The position numbers and the translations under genes are program-made. Under the pieces are notes generated by a model. The model had not been told where the DNA came from. It searched no databases and saw nothing but the letters and a program-made list of their open reading frames with translations. Positions 33,795-47,224 of a DNA stretch of 64,000 bases are shown piece after piece. Source of the DNA: Massilia sp. erpn (GTDB lineage Bacteria; Pseudomonadota; Gammaproteobacteria; Burkholderiales; Burkholderiaceae_D); the NCBI RefSeq assembly GCF_024400215.1, contig NZ_CP053748.1, positions 2,976,001-3,040,000 of the forward strand, written 5' to 3'. The stretch's first letter is position 1, and each line of letters opens with the position of its first letter.

Positions 33795-35633
33795 TCAGCT
33801 CTTCTGATACTTCGCTGCCAACTGGCGGTTCTGCTCATCCAGCCAGGTCTTCAGCGGTGCGAAGTAGTCCAGCAGCGCGCCGCCGTCGATGCGCTCTTCG
33901 CCGCTGATGGCTTTCAGCGCTTCCGGCCATGGCTTGCTCTGGCCCATCTCCAGCATCGCCTGCAGCTTCTTGCCGGCCTTCTCGTTGCCATACACCGAGC
34001 AGCGGTGCAGCGGGCCGGTGTAGCCGGCTTCTCGGCACAGGGCACGGTGGAACTGGAACTGCAGCATATTGGCCAGGAAGTAGCGCGCGTATGGCACGTC
34101 GGCGGCGACGTGGTATTTGGCGCCGGCGTCAAAGCCGCTCGATTCGATCGGGGCCGGACGCTTCACGCCCATGTACTGTTCGCGCAGCTGCCACCAGCTC
34201 TTGTCGTAGTCGGCGGGTTTGGTTTTGCCGGAGTAGACGTCCCAGCGCCATTTGTCGACCGAGTAGGCGAAGGGCAGGAAGGCGACCTTGGCCAGCGCGC
34301 GCTTGAGCAGTTCGCCCACGTCGGCATTGGCGTCCGGTGCCTGGTCCATCAGGCCGACTTTTTTCAGGTAGTCGGGCGTGATCGACAGGGCCACGGTGTC
34401 GCCGATGGCTTCGTGGAAGCCGTCGTTGGCGCCGTTGCGGAACAGGTTGGGCTGCTTCTGGTAGGCGAGGAAGTAGTAGATGTGGCCCAGTTCATGGTGG
34501 ATCACGGTGAACTCTTCGGCGGTCGGCTTGATGCACATCTTGATGCGCACGTCTTCCTTGGCGTCGATCGGCCATGCCGATGCGTGGCACACCACTTCGC
34601 GGTCGCGTGGTTTGGTCAGCAGCGAACGCTCCCAGAAGGTCTCCGGCAGCTTCTGCATGCCGAGCGAGGTGTAGAAGCGCTCCGCGTATTGCGTCATTTC
34701 CTTGGCGCTGGTCTTGCGGCCTTCCAGTACATTGGTCAGGTCAAAGCTGCTGGCGCCGGTCGCCGGTTTCAGGATCGGATAGAGATTGTCCCAGCTCTGG
34801 CTCCACATATTTCCGAACAGGTGGGCGGGCACGGGGCCGTTCAGCGGCACCACGTCCTTGCCGTAAGTTTCGTACAGCTTGTAGCGGGTGTAGGTGTGCA
34901 GGGATTCGTACAGCGGTTTGACCTGCTGCCACAGGCGTTCCATCTCGGCGGCGAAGGCGTCGGCCGGCATATCGTACTGCGAGCGCCACATGGCGCCGGT
35001 GTCGGCGAAGCCCATTTCGCGTGCGCCCTTGTTGGACAGGACCACGTAGTCGGCATAGCGCTGTTTATACGATGGCGACTGGCTGTGCCAGCCCAGCCAC
35101 ATTTCTTTCAGCTTGGCTGGATCGCGGTTGGTGGCCAGCACGCTTTCCATATCGCCCAGCGCCAGGCAGCCTTCCTTGCTGTCGCCGGTGCCGGGTGGGC
35201 AGTATTTGGCTTTGCCGTAAGCGCCTTGCAGCGCGGCCTGCGCGCTGGCATAGGCTTCGCGCTCTTTTGGATCGGACAGCACCAGGTTCAGTTGCAGCAG
35301 CTTGAGTTTGCGCTCGGCGTCGGCCGACAGGCGCAGGCCGTTGAAGCGGCGCGCGGCCACGGCGGCTTCACCGGTGGCATTCAGGGTCTTCTCGCCGAAG
35401 TAGGTGGCGAGTGCCTCGGTATCGTCGGTGATGAAATTGGCGGCGATCCATTGGGCTTGCGACTGCTCCAGATTGAGCTTGTCGAATTTGGCTTCGGTAT
35501 CGGCCAGGAAGCGCTCGGCTTCCGCGACGGTGGGCTTGCCTTTCTTGGCAGGCGTGGCGGCGTGCGCGCCGGCTGCGGCCAGGGCCAGCATCACGGCGAT
35601 TACGGCGGGCTTTTTCAGGATTTGTTTTGGCAC
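33795..35633 (-). CDS. M2-family peptidyl-dipeptidase (ACE-like)
   Basis: 612 residues with a signal peptide (VIAVMLALAAAGAHA). Zinc motif HHELGH (H380, E381, H384) with the downstream glutamate in FHEAIGDTVALSITP about 24 residues later, as in angiotensin-converting-enzyme family M2. Other family blocks are KEMTQYAERFYTSLGMQKLPETFWERSL, CHASAWPIDAKEDVRIKMC and YHVAADVPYARYFLANMLQFQFHRALC. It removes C-terminal dipeptides from peptides in the periplasm. Length matches single-domain bacterial homologues. It follows the alpha-amylase gene by 41 bases on the same strand but has no obvious role in sugar use; a POT peptide symporter lies at 52-53.7 kb. Confidence 0.93.
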   Translation of the reverse strand: MPKQILKKPAVIAVMLALAAAGAHAATPAKKGKPTVAEAERFLADTEAKFDKLNLEQSQAQWIAANFITDDTEALATYFGEKTLNATGEAAVAARRFNGLRLSADAERKLKLLQLNLVLSDPKEREAYASAQAALQGAYGKAKYCPPGTGDSKEGCLALGDMESVLATNRDPAKLKEMWLGWHSQSPSYKQRYADYVVLSNKGAREMGFADTGAMWRSQYDMPADAFAAEMERLWQQVKPLYESLHTYTRYKLYETYGKDVVPLNGPVPAHLFGNMWSQSWDNLYPILKPATGASSFDLTNVLEGRKTSAKEMTQYAERFYTSLGMQKLPETFWERSLLTKPRDREVVCHASAWPIDAKEDVRIKMCIKPTAEEFTVIHHELGHIYYFLAYQKQPNLFRNGANDGFHEAIGDTVALSITPDYLKKVGLMDQAPDANADVGELLKRALAKVAFLPFAYSVDKWRWDVYSGKTKPADYDKSWWQLREQYMGVKRPAPIESSGFDAGAKYHVAADVPYARYFLANMLQFQFHRALCREAGYTGPLHRCSVYGNEKAGKKLQAMLEMGQSKPWPEALKAISGEERIDGGALLDYFAPLKTWLDEQNRQLAAKYQKS

Positions 35634-35674
35634 TTCAGTCTCCCTTTTTGCGTGAAAATGCCCGCTAATATAAC

Positions 35675-37354
35675 TCAGTTATCGCGCCGCGCCTCCTTTG
35701 CCGCAGGCGCCAGCAGAATGGTGGCGTAGCGGCCCGTGGTCAACACCTTGCCGCCCTTGACGCTGTAGCTGGCGCCCGAATAGTGGTCGCGCAGCTTGGC
35801 GTCGTCCTTGAAGACGCCCGCGACACTGACCGGCAACGGCTTGCCGGTCGGGGCTTCGAGGGCAATCACCACCTTGTCGTCGATGGCGCCGCGCTTCAGC
35901 GTGCGCGTGAAGGTATAAGGCTGGTCGGCCAGCTTGGCATGTTCGCCGGCGCCGATGGCGGGATGCAGCTGGCGGAACTGTCCCAGCTTGCTCCAGTGCT
36001 GGCGCACCTCTGCGATGCGGTAGCCGTCGCGCTGGGCGTTCTGCGCCAGCTCCTGCCAGTTCATGTCCGAGCGCAGCTTGGCGTCGCCCTCGGCTTGTGG
36101 CCAATCCAGGCGGCGCGCGGTTTCGTCGCCGTAGTAGATCTGCGCCGCGCCGGGCGCCAGCAGCAGTTTGCTGGCGGTTTCCAAAGGCTTGTTGCGTGAT
36201 GGGTCGAGCGGATTGCCGTCGTCGTGGGAGTCGATGTAGTTCAGTACCGAGTAACCCTTCAAGGGGCCATGCAGCTGAGCCGAGTATTTGCTGAACAGGC
36301 TTTCGTAATCCTGTTTGGCATCGTGCACCAAGCCGAAGTTGATGAGGCTATCGAAACCGTTGTCGTAGAAGTCCCAGTATTCACCTCCGCCCATATCGAA
36401 TTTGTGACCGTGTACGATGTTGTAGTTGTAGACCTCGGCTACCATGAAGAATTTGGCGTCGCCGAGAACGCGGGATGGGTTGGCGCGCTTCCAGTCCGTG
36501 TGGGCTGCTTCCGCGACTGCGCGCAGTTCCTTCCATACGCCGGGCTGGGTATGTTTGACCGTGTCGCCACGGAAGCCGTCGATGCCGTATTTGCGCACCC
36601 AGTCGGCGTGCCACTTCATCAGGTAGTAGCGCGGCGCGCGCGGATAGCCGGTGCGGGCGAAGAACTCGTCCAGCTCCTTGACTTCGCGTTCGTAGCGGCC
36701 TTCGAGCTTCCACTTGGCGGCCAGGAAGTCGGGCAGTTCGACCGGCGTATCGCTTTCGGTGCGCACGTCGGGCAGATTGGGGACGAGGGTGCACAGCGTG
36801 GTGGTGGGCGCGTCCTTGTAGGTGCAGGTCGGCTCGGTGCGCACCCAGCCTGAAGGCCAGACGGTGTCGGTATCCGTGACCGGGCCGGTATGGTTCATCA
36901 CCACGTCCAGCAGCACGCGGATGCCGCGTGCGTGGGCCGCGTCCACCATCGCGCGGAAGTCCTGTTCCGTGCCGAGATTGGCGTCCACTGCCGTCCAGTC
37001 GCGTGCCCAGTAGCCATGGAAGCCGTAAGTCTTGCCTGTGCCTTCATCGGTGCCGGCGTGGATTTGCTCGACCGGCGGCGTAAGCCACAGCACGTTCACG
37101 CCCAGGCTGTCGAAATAGCCTTCCCTGATTTTGGCGGTGACGCCTTTCAGGTCGCCGCCCATCATGCCGCGCAGCGGTGCGGCGTCGCCCTTGCGGCCGT
37201 AGGCCAGGTCGTTGCCGGTGTCGCCGTTTTGGAAGCGGTCGGTGATCATGAAGTACACGGTCGCGTTCTCCCACAGGAAGGGCTTGGGAGCGGCCAGCGC
37301 CGGAGTGCCAATGGCGGCCAGCAGAAGGGAGAAGGCGAGTGCGTGTAGTTTCAT
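35675..37354 (-). CDS. Periplasmic GH13 alpha-amylase (MalS-like)
   Basis: 559 residues, signal peptide MKLHALAFSLLLAAIGTPALA. Barrel begins VYFMITDRFQNGD. Conserved regions: LLDVVMNHTG; GFRGDTVKH with nucleophile D264; VAEVYN with acid/base E307; YIDSHDDG with D378. A cysteine pair lies in the loop TEPTCTYKDAPTTTLC, usual in periplasmic MalS-type (GH13_19) amylases. It would cut maltodextrins internally after entry through the outer membrane. It follows pgm by 17 bases, in an operon MFS-pgm-amylase(-peptidase). Confidence 0.92.
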   Translation of the reverse strand: MKLHALAFSLLLAAIGTPALAAPKPFLWENATVYFMITDRFQNGDTGNDLAYGRKGDAAPLRGMMGGDLKGVTAKIREGYFDSLGVNVLWLTPPVEQIHAGTDEGTGKTYGFHGYWARDWTAVDANLGTEQDFRAMVDAAHARGIRVLLDVVMNHTGPVTDTDTVWPSGWVRTEPTCTYKDAPTTTLCTLVPNLPDVRTESDTPVELPDFLAAKWKLEGRYEREVKELDEFFARTGYPRAPRYYLMKWHADWVRKYGIDGFRGDTVKHTQPGVWKELRAVAEAAHTDWKRANPSRVLGDAKFFMVAEVYNYNIVHGHKFDMGGGEYWDFYDNGFDSLINFGLVHDAKQDYESLFSKYSAQLHGPLKGYSVLNYIDSHDDGNPLDPSRNKPLETASKLLLAPGAAQIYYGDETARRLDWPQAEGDAKLRSDMNWQELAQNAQRDGYRIAEVRQHWSKLGQFRQLHPAIGAGEHAKLADQPYTFTRTLKRGAIDDKVVIALEAPTGKPLPVSVAGVFKDDAKLRDHYSGASYSVKGGKVLTTGRYATILLAPAAKEARRDN

Positions 37355-37371
37355 GGGCTTCCTTGTTGAGG

Positions 37372-40420
<3,049 letters not shown>

Positions 40421-40464
40421 GCCTGCCTGTCCCCGTTATAAGTATATTTGCGTAAATTTGTAGC

Positions 40465-40493
40465 AAAATAACATGACGAATTTTGCCTGTCAA
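40465..40493 (-). promoter_or_regulatory. Candidate promoter of the MFS-pgm-amylase operon
   Basis: On the minus strand TTGACA (40488-40493) and TATTTT (40465-40470) with a 17-base spacer. The -35 is perfect and the -10 matches four of six. The start codon is 45 bases downstream of the -10. Confidence 0.5.
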
Positions 40494-40499
40494 TCGGAC

Positions 40500-40530
40500 A
40501 TTCCATCGTATTTATGGGCTGCGATGGAAT
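40500..40530. other. Hairpin upstream of the MFS promoter
   Basis: ATTCCATCG and CGATGGAAT arms (9 bp) around a 13-base loop. It lies between the end of the GH31 gene and the MFS promoter, both on the minus strand. It lacks a T-run; it could end GH31 transcripts or be a second regulator site. Confidence 0.5.
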
Positions 40531-40534
40531 TATA

Positions 40535-40549
40535 TGTAGTTAAACAACA
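40535..40549. promoter_or_regulatory. HexR-like operator upstream of MFS operon
   Basis: TGTAGT-TAA-ACAACA, one mismatch to TGTAGT-N3-ACTACA. About 41 bases beyond the -35 of the MFS promoter and 18 bases from the GH31 stop. Confidence 0.5.
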
Positions 40550-40567
40550 TAATATTTGATGATCCGA

Positions 40568-42955
40568 TTACAGGCTTACCGCCAGCTTGGCGGACAGTTG
40601 ACGGCGTGCCGGCACGCTCACCTGCAGCAGTTTGCGCGCCGCATTCCAGCTGAACTTCACTGCGCGGCCATCGAGCAGCACGCGCCGCGGCTTGGCCGCC
40701 ACATTGTGCACGCTGACGTTGTAGCCGCGTTCTGCAGCCTGCGCGGCGCGGCCGGTTTCCGTCTCCAGCGACAGCTGCAGCTCGCGGCCTTGCAGCTTGC
40801 TGGCGAAATGCACCAGCTCATACTTGCCCTGCTCATAGGCTTGCGCGGTGGCGCCGTCGTCGTCATACAGCTTGCCACTGGACGCGCTCACCGACTGGTC
40901 ATGGTAGTAATGCAGGTCGATCTGGCGTGCGGAATAATCCTTGGTGCTTTGCACCGGCTGCGCCAGCGGCACGAAAGCGCCGGCGCGCACGAAGACCGGA
41001 ATATGCTCGGGCACCACGTTCAGCGCCTCGGTGATGCCGCCGCCGTGGCGCTGGCCGCTATAGAAGTCGAACCATGCGCTGCCCGCCGGGAAGTACAGCT
41101 CCTTGCGTGTGGTCCCCGGCTCCACGATGGGCGCCACGAGGAAGTCCTTGCCCCACAGGTAAGCGCCCGATATGGAACGCGCCGCATCGTTCTGCGGTTC
41201 CTCGAACAGCATGGGGCGCATCAGCGGCATGCCGCTCTGGCTGTTTTCGAAAGCGGTGGTGTAGTTATACGGCAGCATGGCGTAGCGCAGGCGGATCGCT
41301 TCGCGTGCCAGCGCTTTGGCGCGCTCGCTACGGAACACCGGTTCGGCTGGCACTTCCTCCTGGGCGTGGGGGCGGAACACAGGCTGGAATACGCCGTATT
41401 GCAGCCAGCGTGTGTACAGCTCATCATCCAGCACGGCGGAGGCGAAGCCGCCCAGGTCGGAGTGCATATAGCCCAAGCCCTGCATGCCCATCTGCAGCGC
41501 GATCTCCATCTGCGATTGCAGTCCGCCCCAGCTGCGGCCCACATCGCCCGACCAGGGAATCAGACCGAAGCGCTGCGAACCCGAATAGCCGGCGCGCATC
41601 AGGATGAAGGGACGCTCGTTGGGGAAGTCCTTGCGGTAGCCTTCCGCGATCAGGCGCGCCCAGTCATGGCCATAGATATTGTGGACCTGGTCGGCCGAAC
41701 CCGTGGCGTGCTGCAGGGCCGAGGGATGCACTTCCGGCTCGCCCAGATCGCCCCACCAGCCGGTGACGCCATCGCGCTTCAGATCCTTGTAGATATTCCA
41801 GAACCATTCGCGGCCCTGCGGGCTATACAGGTCGATCAGACCCGTGTTCCCGAAATAGAAATCGTAGGTGTAAGGCGCACCATCCTTGGTGGTGGCCAGC
41901 ACCTTGCGTTGCACGGCTTCCTGCCAGCGCGAAGAAGTGGTCAGCACAAACGGCTCGGTGATGACGACCGTCTTCACGCCCTTGGCGGCCAGATCGGCCA
42001 TCATCTTTTGCGGATTGGGGAAGCTGTCCTTATCCCAGGCCAGATTGCCCATCGTGCCTTTCACCGTCTTGCCGAACCAGTAAAGGTCAAGCACGATGGC
42101 GTCGAGCGGGATTTTCTCTTCGATGAATTTATCGACCGTGGCACGGGTTTCCGCCTCGGTGTGATAGCCGAAGCGGCTGGCGAAATTGCCGAAGGCCCAG
42201 CGCGGCGGCAGCGGCTGGCGGCCGGTCAGGCTGGTGTAGCTGGCCATCACGTCTTCCCACTTGTCGCCGGCGATCACCTGATAGGTCTTGCGGCCGCCGA
42301 TGGTTTCGTAGCTCAGCGTATTGTCCTTCTTGCTGTCGAAGTCCAGATAGCCGATCTGCGGATTGTCGAAGTGGATGGCGTAGCGCTTGGAAGACAGCGC
42401 CATCGGGATGGTGAAGTTCATCAGCTCCGAGCGGTTGCCGTAGCCGTAGTGCGCCTTGTTATACAGCTGGAAGCGGTTGCCGCGCCGGTTCATGCCCACG
42501 GCGCGCGCGCCGGCGCCATACAGTGCTTCGTCCTGATCCAGGTTGAACTCGATGGCCTGCATGCCATCCTTGCGGACATAGCCCAGCTTTTCCGATACCA
42601 GCGGCTGGCCTTTGTAGGCATAGCTGATGCGGAAGGGCGATTTCTGCACCGTGACGACAATGCCGGGCGTGGCGAATTCGATGCTGGCCGCGCTATCCTT
42701 TAGCGTGGCGGGCAGCGCCTCGGGCGCCAGCACCACGGCATGCGAGTTCGCATCGTACTGCTCGCCCTTTGGGATGAAGGCGGTTTCCACCACGGTGGCG
42801 GAGTAGGGGCGGATCAGGTATTTGCCGTCGCTGGTGCTGATCTCCAGCGTATTTTCATATTGCGCGAAGCTTTCCAGGCGGCGTTCGGCGTTCTGGGCGA
42901 GGGCAGTACTAGCCAGCAGGCAGAGGGCGGCAAGGGCAATCGGGTTTTTCTTCAT
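40568..42955 (-). CDS. GH31 alpha-glucosidase
   Basis: 795 residues with a signal peptide (LAALCLLASTALAQ). N-terminal beta sandwich with VRKDGMQAIEFNLDQDEALYGAGARAVGMNRRG, catalytic barrel with nucleophile D403 in WWGDLGEPE and acid/base D471 in WSGDVGRSW, and C-terminal beta domains (DUF5110 type). It releases glucose from non-reducing ends of alpha-linked oligosaccharides, probably in the periplasm. It follows pullulanase by 15 bases in a two-gene operon. GH31 members vary in linkage preference, so alpha-1,4 versus alpha-1,6 or isomaltose is not decided here, but the starch context favours maltooligosaccharides. Confidence 0.93.
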   Translation of the reverse strand: MKKNPIALAALCLLASTALAQNAERRLESFAQYENTLEISTSDGKYLIRPYSATVVETAFIPKGEQYDANSHAVVLAPEALPATLKDSAASIEFATPGIVVTVQKSPFRISYAYKGQPLVSEKLGYVRKDGMQAIEFNLDQDEALYGAGARAVGMNRRGNRFQLYNKAHYGYGNRSELMNFTIPMALSSKRYAIHFDNPQIGYLDFDSKKDNTLSYETIGGRKTYQVIAGDKWEDVMASYTSLTGRQPLPPRWAFGNFASRFGYHTEAETRATVDKFIEEKIPLDAIVLDLYWFGKTVKGTMGNLAWDKDSFPNPQKMMADLAAKGVKTVVITEPFVLTTSSRWQEAVQRKVLATTKDGAPYTYDFYFGNTGLIDLYSPQGREWFWNIYKDLKRDGVTGWWGDLGEPEVHPSALQHATGSADQVHNIYGHDWARLIAEGYRKDFPNERPFILMRAGYSGSQRFGLIPWSGDVGRSWGGLQSQMEIALQMGMQGLGYMHSDLGGFASAVLDDELYTRWLQYGVFQPVFRPHAQEEVPAEPVFRSERAKALAREAIRLRYAMLPYNYTTAFENSQSGMPLMRPMLFEEPQNDAARSISGAYLWGKDFLVAPIVEPGTTRKELYFPAGSAWFDFYSGQRHGGGITEALNVVPEHIPVFVRAGAFVPLAQPVQSTKDYSARQIDLHYYHDQSVSASSGKLYDDDGATAQAYEQGKYELVHFASKLQGRELQLSLETETGRAAQAAERGYNVSVHNVAAKPRRVLLDGRAVKFSWNAARKLLQVSVPARRQLSAKLAVSL

Positions 42956-42970
42956 GATGTCTCTGAATTC

Positions 42971-45715
42971 TTATTCGACGAAAACAAGCGCTGTGCGGGC
43001 GGGAACGGTGAAACGGCCACTGGCGGCATCGTAGCGGGCTTGCGCGGCGCGCTTGTCGGCAGCGCTGGCGTTGCTGTGTACCGGATGCAGACGGAAGGCT
43101 TTACCGGCCTGGCCCGCGATGCTTTGTTCGGATTTTCCAACGTTGATCAGGTAAGTCACGGATTTGAAGCCCGCGCCCGCATAGCCGTTGCCATCGATAT
43201 GTGCGGCGATCACGGTTGGCGCCTGCGATGGCCCGGTGTTCAGGAAATGCAGGCGCTGCTGGATGTCCTCTGCCGTGCGCAGGCGGAACAGGGTGCTGCT
43301 GGCACGGATTTTCAGCAGGTCGCGGAAGGCGTCGCGGGTGAAGGCGATATCCTCGGGCGAGGGCTTGAGCGCGGCATTGGCCAGGAGTGGGCGCAGCAGT
43401 GCATAGTCCTTGCCGTTGTCGGCGGCAGGCGGCAGGCCGGTGCCGAAGTAGTTGTCACGGTAAGTCCAGTCCAGGCGGTTGAACCAGTCGCCCGATTCGA
43501 AGCTGTTGCGGTCCAGCGATTTGGAGCGCAGCACGTCGAAGCCCGCGTGATAGTAAGCCACGCCCTGGCTGAAAGCGTTGATGGCAGCGCCCAGAATCTG
43601 CACGCGGGCGCGATCGGCGCTGCTGGTGTTCAGCGGCAGCTTCATGGCGTTGGCGTCGTACAGGGTCTGGTTGTCGTGGTTCTCGATGTAGTTGACCACT
43701 TCGCCGGGCTGGCTCGCGTAGCCGGCCGGCTGGCCTGCATAATCAATGGTTTGCAGTTCGCGCACTTCACCGGTATGGGTTTGCAGGGGATAGCTGCGGA
43801 TCGAACCGGCCAGCCCCACTTTCACCAGATCGGATGCTTTCAGCAGATCGGCCAATGGACGCGGGCCGGCCATGGTGTTGGCGTCATATACCAGGCCATT
43901 GATATAGCCCTGTTGCGAGAACATGCGCTCGCCGGAATCGCCCGCGCCGCCCCCGCGCACCGCATCGCGCGCGCGGTCGCTGAAGGTGCCGATGCCGCTG
44001 CCGTTCAGCGAAAGCTGCGATGCCTGCACAAAGCGCGCGCCGTTTTCCACTTCACCGAAATTCCAGCCTTCGCCGATCAGATTGATATGGTGGCCGGCCG
44101 CCTTGTTGACGCGCGCCTGCAGTGCCTCCATCACGGCGCGCGGCTGGTGGCCCATCAGATCGAAGCGGAAGGAATCGATGCGGTAATGGCGCGTCCACAG
44201 CTCGGCCGAATCGACCATCAGCTTGCCCATCATGCGGTTCTCGGTGGCCGTGTTGTAGCAGCAGGTCGAGCGCTCGATTTCGCCTTTGAGGTTCAGGCGG
44301 TGATAGTAGCCAGGCACGATGCGGTCCAGCACCGATTTTTCATCCTGACCCGCGATATAGGTATGGTTGTACACCACGTCCATGCCCACGCGCAGGCCGG
44401 TTTTATGCAGCGCCATCACCATGTCGCGGAACTCGCTGATGCGGCGCGCGCCATCGGCCGGATCGCTGCTGTAGCTGCCTTCCGGCGCGCTGTAGTGGTA
44501 TGGGTCATAGCCCCAGTTGTAGCAGTCCGTCTTATGCGTCGCCATGACGCCGGCTTGCTGGGCATCGCTGTCCGGCGCGCCTTGCGGGGTCGGGATCACG
44601 CAGCCTTTTTCCGGCACGCTGCCGATGTCGTACACGGGCAGCAGGTGGACGTCGGTCATGCCGGCCTTGCTCAGCGCGGCCAGATGGCGCATGCCGTTCG
44701 AGCCGCTTTCCTTGAAAGCCGCGTATTTACCGCGATTCGGCGCGCTTACGCTGGCGTCATTGATCGAGAAGTCGCGCACATGCAGCTCGTAGATCGACAT
44801 ATCGGGCTGCGCCTGTACGCGGGCCGGGCTGCGGTGCTGGTCCCAGCCTCTGGGCTTGAGCTTCGGGTCGTCCAGATCGGCGATGTAGCTGCGCTTGGAA
44901 TCCGTGGTCAGACTGACGGAGTAAGGATCGGTGACGAGATTGCGCACCAGGCCAGCGCTTGGCGCATGAACATCCACCAGATAGCTGTAGTACTTGCCGG
45001 CATGGCGTCCGCGTTTGCTCATCGACCAGATGCCGGTCTTGGCATCGAAGCGCATCGGCTCGATGCGCGCGGCCTTGCTGTAGCCGCTGTCGTAGCTGCA
45101 CACGGCGACCTGGCGCGCAGTCGGCGCCCACAGGCGGAAGCTGGTGCTGGTCTTGCGAACGGTGGCGCCGAGGTCTTGCGCCTGTTCAGCGGCGGCGTAC
45201 AGATCGTCCAGTGCACCGGCCGTTTGCAGGCCGGTGACGTCGCGCACCGTGCCATCCGCGTTCTCCTGCACGATCAGCACCTGCTGCTTGAGTAGTTCCG
45301 GCAATTTGGCGGCGTCGGCCGCCTGCAGGCTCAGAACCGGCGCGTGGCCCAGATATTTGAAGCGCTGCTGAAGTTCGGCGGATAGCGCCGCATCGTGAAC
45401 CCTCAGCGCCAGTACGCCATCGGCGCCGCCGACCTTGGTGCCGGGCTTCGCATTCAGCAAGCCTTGCGTCGAGTAGTACAGCTTGAACTGCGCCTTGCTG
45501 TTCGCGCCTGGCCATTTAATTAACTGGCGGTCGAGCCAAACGGCGCGCGCATCGAAAGCCTGCGAAGCTTGCAGCATCTGCTGGAACGGCGCGTCGCAGC
45601 TGGCCAGCTGCAGGCCATTTACCTGCGCCTGCGCGCCAAAAGCGGACAGCACCAGCGATGCCCCCAGCGACCATTTCAGGGCGTGCCGACGCCCGCGCAG
45701 TGCCTTCTCTGCCAT
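42971..45715 (-). CDS. pulA: Pullulanase-type alpha-1,6-glucosidase
   Basis: 914 residues; a basic N-terminus (MAEKALRGRRHALKWSLGASLVLSAFGAQAQ) indicates export. Order: N-terminal pullulanase domains, CBM48-like region (TSTSFRLWAPTARQVAVCSYD), GH13 barrel with the debranching signature YNWGYDPYHY, VYNHTY, SFRFDLMGH (nucleophile D519), IGEGWNFG (E549) and YIENHDN (D681), and a C-terminal DUF3372-type domain. It cleaves alpha-1,6 branches of starch or pullulan fragments in the periplasm. First gene of an operon with GH31. A HexR-like palindrome lies 22-36 bases upstream of the start codon, where a bound regulator would block initiation. Confidence 0.93.
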   Translation of the reverse strand: MAEKALRGRRHALKWSLGASLVLSAFGAQAQVNGLQLASCDAPFQQMLQASQAFDARAVWLDRQLIKWPGANSKAQFKLYYSTQGLLNAKPGTKVGGADGVLALRVHDAALSAELQQRFKYLGHAPVLSLQAADAAKLPELLKQQVLIVQENADGTVRDVTGLQTAGALDDLYAAAEQAQDLGATVRKTSTSFRLWAPTARQVAVCSYDSGYSKAARIEPMRFDAKTGIWSMSKRGRHAGKYYSYLVDVHAPSAGLVRNLVTDPYSVSLTTDSKRSYIADLDDPKLKPRGWDQHRSPARVQAQPDMSIYELHVRDFSINDASVSAPNRGKYAAFKESGSNGMRHLAALSKAGMTDVHLLPVYDIGSVPEKGCVIPTPQGAPDSDAQQAGVMATHKTDCYNWGYDPYHYSAPEGSYSSDPADGARRISEFRDMVMALHKTGLRVGMDVVYNHTYIAGQDEKSVLDRIVPGYYHRLNLKGEIERSTCCYNTATENRMMGKLMVDSAELWTRHYRIDSFRFDLMGHQPRAVMEALQARVNKAAGHHINLIGEGWNFGEVENGARFVQASQLSLNGSGIGTFSDRARDAVRGGGAGDSGERMFSQQGYINGLVYDANTMAGPRPLADLLKASDLVKVGLAGSIRSYPLQTHTGEVRELQTIDYAGQPAGYASQPGEVVNYIENHDNQTLYDANAMKLPLNTSSADRARVQILGAAINAFSQGVAYYHAGFDVLRSKSLDRNSFESGDWFNRLDWTYRDNYFGTGLPPAADNGKDYALLRPLLANAALKPSPEDIAFTRDAFRDLLKIRASSTLFRLRTAEDIQQRLHFLNTGPSQAPTVIAAHIDGNGYAGAGFKSVTYLINVGKSEQSIAGQAGKAFRLHPVHSNASAADKRAAQARYDAASGRFTVPARTALVFVE

Positions 45716-45736
45716 AAACTTGTCTCCAGCGAATTT

Positions 45737-45751
45737 GGTAGTTTAACTACA
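45737..45751. promoter_or_regulatory. HexR-like operator at the pullulanase promoter
   Basis: GGTAGT-TTA-ACTACA, one mismatch to the family pattern; GTAGTT-T-AACTAC is itself a perfect dyad. It starts 22 bases upstream of the pullulanase start codon. Confidence 0.6.
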
Positions 45752-45800
45752 TTGAAGCGCTCTAATGAGGCTTGAATGACCTGTATGGTAATCCAATTTA

Positions 45801-45815
45801 TGTAGCTGTACTACT
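45801..45815. promoter_or_regulatory. Second HexR-like site upstream of pullulanase
   Basis: TGTAGC-TGT-ACTACT, two mismatches; 64 bases (about six helical turns) from the proximal site, and close to the end of the dctD-like gene. Could allow looping between two bound dimers. Confidence 0.4.
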
Positions 45816-45832
45816 GATTCGTCGAGGCGAGG

Positions 45833-47220
<1,388 letters not shown>

Positions 47221-47224
<4 letters not shown>

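Noticed and set aside
40500-40530. Calling the ATTCCATCG hairpin a rho-independent terminator
   Set aside because: It has no T-run on the minus strand and lies right next to the promoter of the next operon, so only a generic hairpin is recorded.
42740-45295. 851-codon plus-strand frame opposite pullulanase
   Set aside because: Antisense shadow of a confidently assigned enzyme; no ribosome site or domain.
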